Assembly: GCF_000003815.2 (NCBI RefSeq)
Contig: NC_049986.1
Span: 11,196,699 to 11,260,698, forward strand
Source of the DNA: Branchiostoma floridae
Taxonomy: Eukaryota > Chordata > Leptocardii > Amphioxiformes > Branchiostomatidae
Direction of reading: 5' to 3'
DNA length: 64,000 nt
Shown: piece by piece, positions 61,305 to 64,000 of the stretch
Layout: every line of letters starts with the position of its first letter
How positions within the stretch are numbered: the first letter of the stretch is position 1
Made by a program: the position numbers and the translations under genes
Notes under the pieces: generated by a model
What the model saw: the letters and a program-made list of their open reading frames with translations, nothing else
The model's database searches: none
Told to the model about the DNA's origin: nothing

Positions 61305-62508
61305 ATTGCTGGAAGTCTGTCAGTGTTGTCGCTCCTTGTTGAATGAGGCTAAAGGAAAGCTGGGTGGTCCTGCGTCGCTCTTCCTGCCCTCTCGGTAGCC
61401 CCTGACAAGTTAAATGTCGTTTGAATGACGTGACCTATTTTATACAAACGTACCCCGGTGGCATGGGATGTTCCATTGCACGAATGGGTAGGGCAGTCAG
61501 CAATGCAAACAAATATGCAAGTCATGCAGTATCACTATGGGACGGTAGTCATGCTGTTGCATGGAGAGTATGCAAATGAACAGTCTACTGCAGCATTAGC
61601 GTCGTATGCAAGTCATGATTGACTTTTGTGCCGCTATTTTCTGATGAAAAACGATTTTGACATATTTGTACCGAATAATTCTAATGAAATAATAGTTGAA
61701 ATACCTCGAACATTGCCATCTTAAAACGCAAACTTAAGTTTCGCGGTCTATCTTAAGACACCTTCATCTGGCCTTAATCACTTCATCATCTTGATCACTT
61801 TGATTATCGAGAGAGGCAGTCAATGTTTTTATTATCTCAGCCCACTTTATTCCGTATTGTTAAGTTGCTTGTATAGTCATTTTTTTTTTGTTTCTTATTC
61901 CGCCTGAAGCAGTTCCTTGATGCACAATTTTTTTTATCAATATTAGTCATAGCATATATCATCGATTCTCTTATCAAGAAATTTAAACCGAAAACAAAGA
62001 GTTTCTGTACATATTCTTGACCATGAACCATATCCATTTCACATATCACAAGCTCCATTCTCTGCCACATACTATCCTTGTGTACCTTTATACAATCTCC
62101 GGGTTCCTGACTTTCTGCCACATGCCAACCTTCACTTTTGTAAGCCTGCCGAAGAAATTTGTACGCAGGCCAGCTCAACCATCACTTCCTGCCAGTCTCT
62201 GCTTACAACTCAGTCCGGAACAAACTTGGACCCGGGCCAGCGAAAAAAAAAACTTGAAAAGACACCAATACAAACAAGCAAACAGGCCGAAAACAATATC
62301 TCGGAGGTAATGATGCAATCCATGTACTTATGCATACCCAAGGCGATCTACATATATATGAAAATACAGAACGAATGTACTATATTATATCTGTATCTTT
62401 ATAGATATGTAGACTGTGTGCATGAACAAGTTTAGAAAATAAAAACAACCGTGAAGACGTCTTCAGATGTATGACGAGTTATTGGCAATGTCTGAACTGA
62501 GACACTAG
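61305..62508. other. Spacer between copies E and F
   Basis: Contains the putative promoter of copy E (minus strand, from 61305 upwards) and the 3' flank of copy F. GTGAAGACGTCTTCAGA at 62451 also occurs, as ACGAAGACGTCTTCAGACGC, at 54960 downstream of copy E, showing shared 3' flanks of E and F. No exon found. Confidence 0.6.
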
Positions 62509-64000
62509 CTAGTCTAGTGCCTTTAGCAGCGCCTCCTTGTTCTCTGCCACCCACGTGTCGAAGCTCTTGGCGGCGGGGTGTAGCTGGCGGGTCAGCTCCA
62601 CACTCCGGTCAGGGTTGTGAAGTCTGTTGAACTTGAACATGTTTCCGAGGTGGTCGGCACCAGGGAAACCCAGTTGGGCAAACGCGTCAGCTGTCATCTA
62701 GGAGACAGTGCATAGGTTAGAAGTGGAAATAGTCACATTTTGCATAGGCAATAAAGAGCTTACTCTCCATAATTTTTTTGGCGACACCTCAGGGACGTAA
62801 CTATATCTGCATAGTCGGTATAACCGCCCTTTCGCGTATTAACACAACAGCTTAGGCTAACGTCACATTTCCAAAACCGGGACCAGGCCGAGCTGTCTGT
62901 GGAAACGAAAAAAATAGAAATGTATACGTAAAAATATACGGAAGTGATGCCCACGGCTATTCTCTTTCCGTCTTGTGTAGTCTTGTGTCTTCTATATCAT
63001 ACATTTCGTTCCCGTAGGAGGCCCGACAGGGCCCTGGTTTGGAAATGTGTCGTAGGCCTTGTAATTAAGCCGGAGCCAGAAGTACCTTGTTTGGTTTGAC
63101 ATGATAATAAATACTGCTCGCATTGAATGACTGATGAGTTACCTTTGACAGTTAATTGATCTAACATTACTACTACAACATACTTACATCGCTGGCCTTG
63201 AACACCTTCGGTGCAAGGTGTTTGGAAAGAATCTCCGCATGTTGCTGGATGGTGAGTCTGTCTCCGCTGAAGCCCACAGTCCGGCCCAGCCATTCCGCCC
63301 TGTTGTTGAAGATCGCCCGGACAGCAGGACCCATGTCTGCTGCACTGACCGCGTCCATTTCAGCTCCCTCCATCGGGACTCCTATCAACCACGGATATGT
63401 AAAGATTGATTAATGACTGAATATACATTTTGTATACTCTATAAATCAACATTGGAGTGGCATTACAACAATCGTTTCCATCCGTTTAAAAATTGATCCC
63501 TTCATTTCATTATATCTAAGGTTGAATTTGCAAGCCTCCTTGGCAGGGTTATGGATTGACCTTTTTTCTTGGCTTCCTGGTTGTATTGTATGTATATTGT
63601 ATAAGTTGCTATAACCCAGTGATAATGAATATCAATACCAAACACCAGAGCCTCCTTACCCAAAACGTACGTCACATCTTCCAGTTTCTGTGGCTTTAGA
63701 GAAGAGATGTAGTTCTCATAGTAGAAGGGGTATCTGACAAAGGTCATCGGCAGTTCTATGGAAGTCATGTACTCCTCTACCTGCCCCTTGGCGTCAAAGT
63801 GAGGACAGGGAAACCCCGCGATCTTCTGAACATTCTCCAGGCCGCTAAACACCACATGTTTCACACCGGCAGCTTTGGCGGCGTCGGCTATGGCCTTGCC
63901 CTTCGATGGATATCAACGCAAAATGACAATATTTATAGCAAGGTCTTTGCCTATGGCCAATTGCAGTACGTTACAGTGGGTAGGGAAAGTATACAGATAG
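62509..64000 (-). CDS. NMRAL1: NMRAL1-like NADP(H)-sensor protein, copy F (3' half; 5' exons beyond the window)
   Basis: Three exons are visible: 63660-63900 (exon 4), 63188-63381 (exon 5) and 62509-62697 (exon 6, 62 codons plus stop). Phases and sizes equal those of copy E, and the protein text is nearly the same: VVFSGLENVQKIAGFPCPHF, EEYMTSIELPMTF, VPMEGAEMDAVSAADMG, EWLGRTVGFSGDRLTIQQ and FPGADHLGNMFKFNRLHNPD. The exon 4 acceptor is AAG (CGAAG before GGCAAGG). No break is seen in these exons. Exons 1-3 should lie right of 64000. With E it forms a minus-strand tandem pair of the vertebrate-like type. Confidence 0.9.
62852..63058. mobile_element. MITE with CACATTTCCAAAACCGGG ends, copy F intron 5
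   Basis: GTCACATTTCCAAAACCGGG is mirrored by CCCTGGTTTGGAAATGTGTC. The interior (AATAGAAATGTATACGTAAA, GGCTATTCTCTTTCCGTC) matches the copy at 37862-38050. It is absent from the same intron of copy E, so it entered after the E/F duplication. Confidence 0.8.

Noticed and set aside
1-64000. tRNA or rRNA genes
   Set aside because: I saw no convincing A-box/B-box pair or rRNA core text on either strand, though a covariance-model scan was not possible.

Overview
This is a eukaryotic window: genes are split into short exons with GT-AG introns, separated by AT-rich non-coding DNA full of short inverted-repeat transposons, microsatellites and one run of Ns (6228-6430). The gene set is a DAF-36/Neverland-type Rieske oxygenase, a vertebrate-style HSD17B8, DNTTIP2/Fcf2 and several NMRAL1-like genes. 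Together with compact vertebrate-like gene structures and abundant MITEs, this fits an invertebrate deuterostome, most likely an amphioxus (Branchiostoma). The species is inferred from gene content and repeat style; no search was run.

Layout. 1-1177 (+): last three exons of an unrecognised gene. 1178-8395: non-coding and repeat-rich, with a long inverted repeat interrupted by the assembly gap. 8396-14341 (-): complete six-exon Rieske oxygenase, predicted cholesterol 7-desaturase. 15585-18182 (+): complete eight-exon HSD17B8-like short-chain dehydrogenase. 19996-32960 (-): six-exon DNTTIP2/Fcf2 rRNA-processing factor with a very short N-terminal region. 32961-37161: no gene seen. 37162 to the right edge: a cluster of six NmrA-like (NMRAL1/HSCARG) NADP(H)-sensor genes, called A to F here. 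A is on the minus strand; B, C and D are on the plus strand; E and F are on the minus strand. All share one six-exon plan, with exon sizes 34, 170, 69-78, 241, 194 and about 190-225 bp.

The cluster is the most interesting part. A, B and C look intact. D is a deletion derivative in which exon 3 runs into the tail of exon 6. E has exon 2 split by a 2558-bp insertion flanked by an 8-bp repeat; removing the insertion and one repeat copy gives back exactly 170 bp. F runs off the window. E and F resemble vertebrate NMRAL1 most, while A-D form a separate type with a different exon-3 segment, so the cluster holds two subfamilies. A also uses a GC donor at intron 1, unlike its paralogues.

Mobile DNA is a second theme. 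A 1596-bp element (43806-45401) has 161-bp terminal inverted repeats and a perfect 9-bp target duplication inside a 59-bp tandem repeat. A 929-bp mariner-like palindromic element sits in intron 1 of copy A. Several MITE families are present, one with a 9-bp target duplication. Four short perfect hairpins lie in or near the HSD17B8 and DNTTIP2 genes. The single-copy genes have no obvious functional link to one another beyond two that may act on sterols or steroids.
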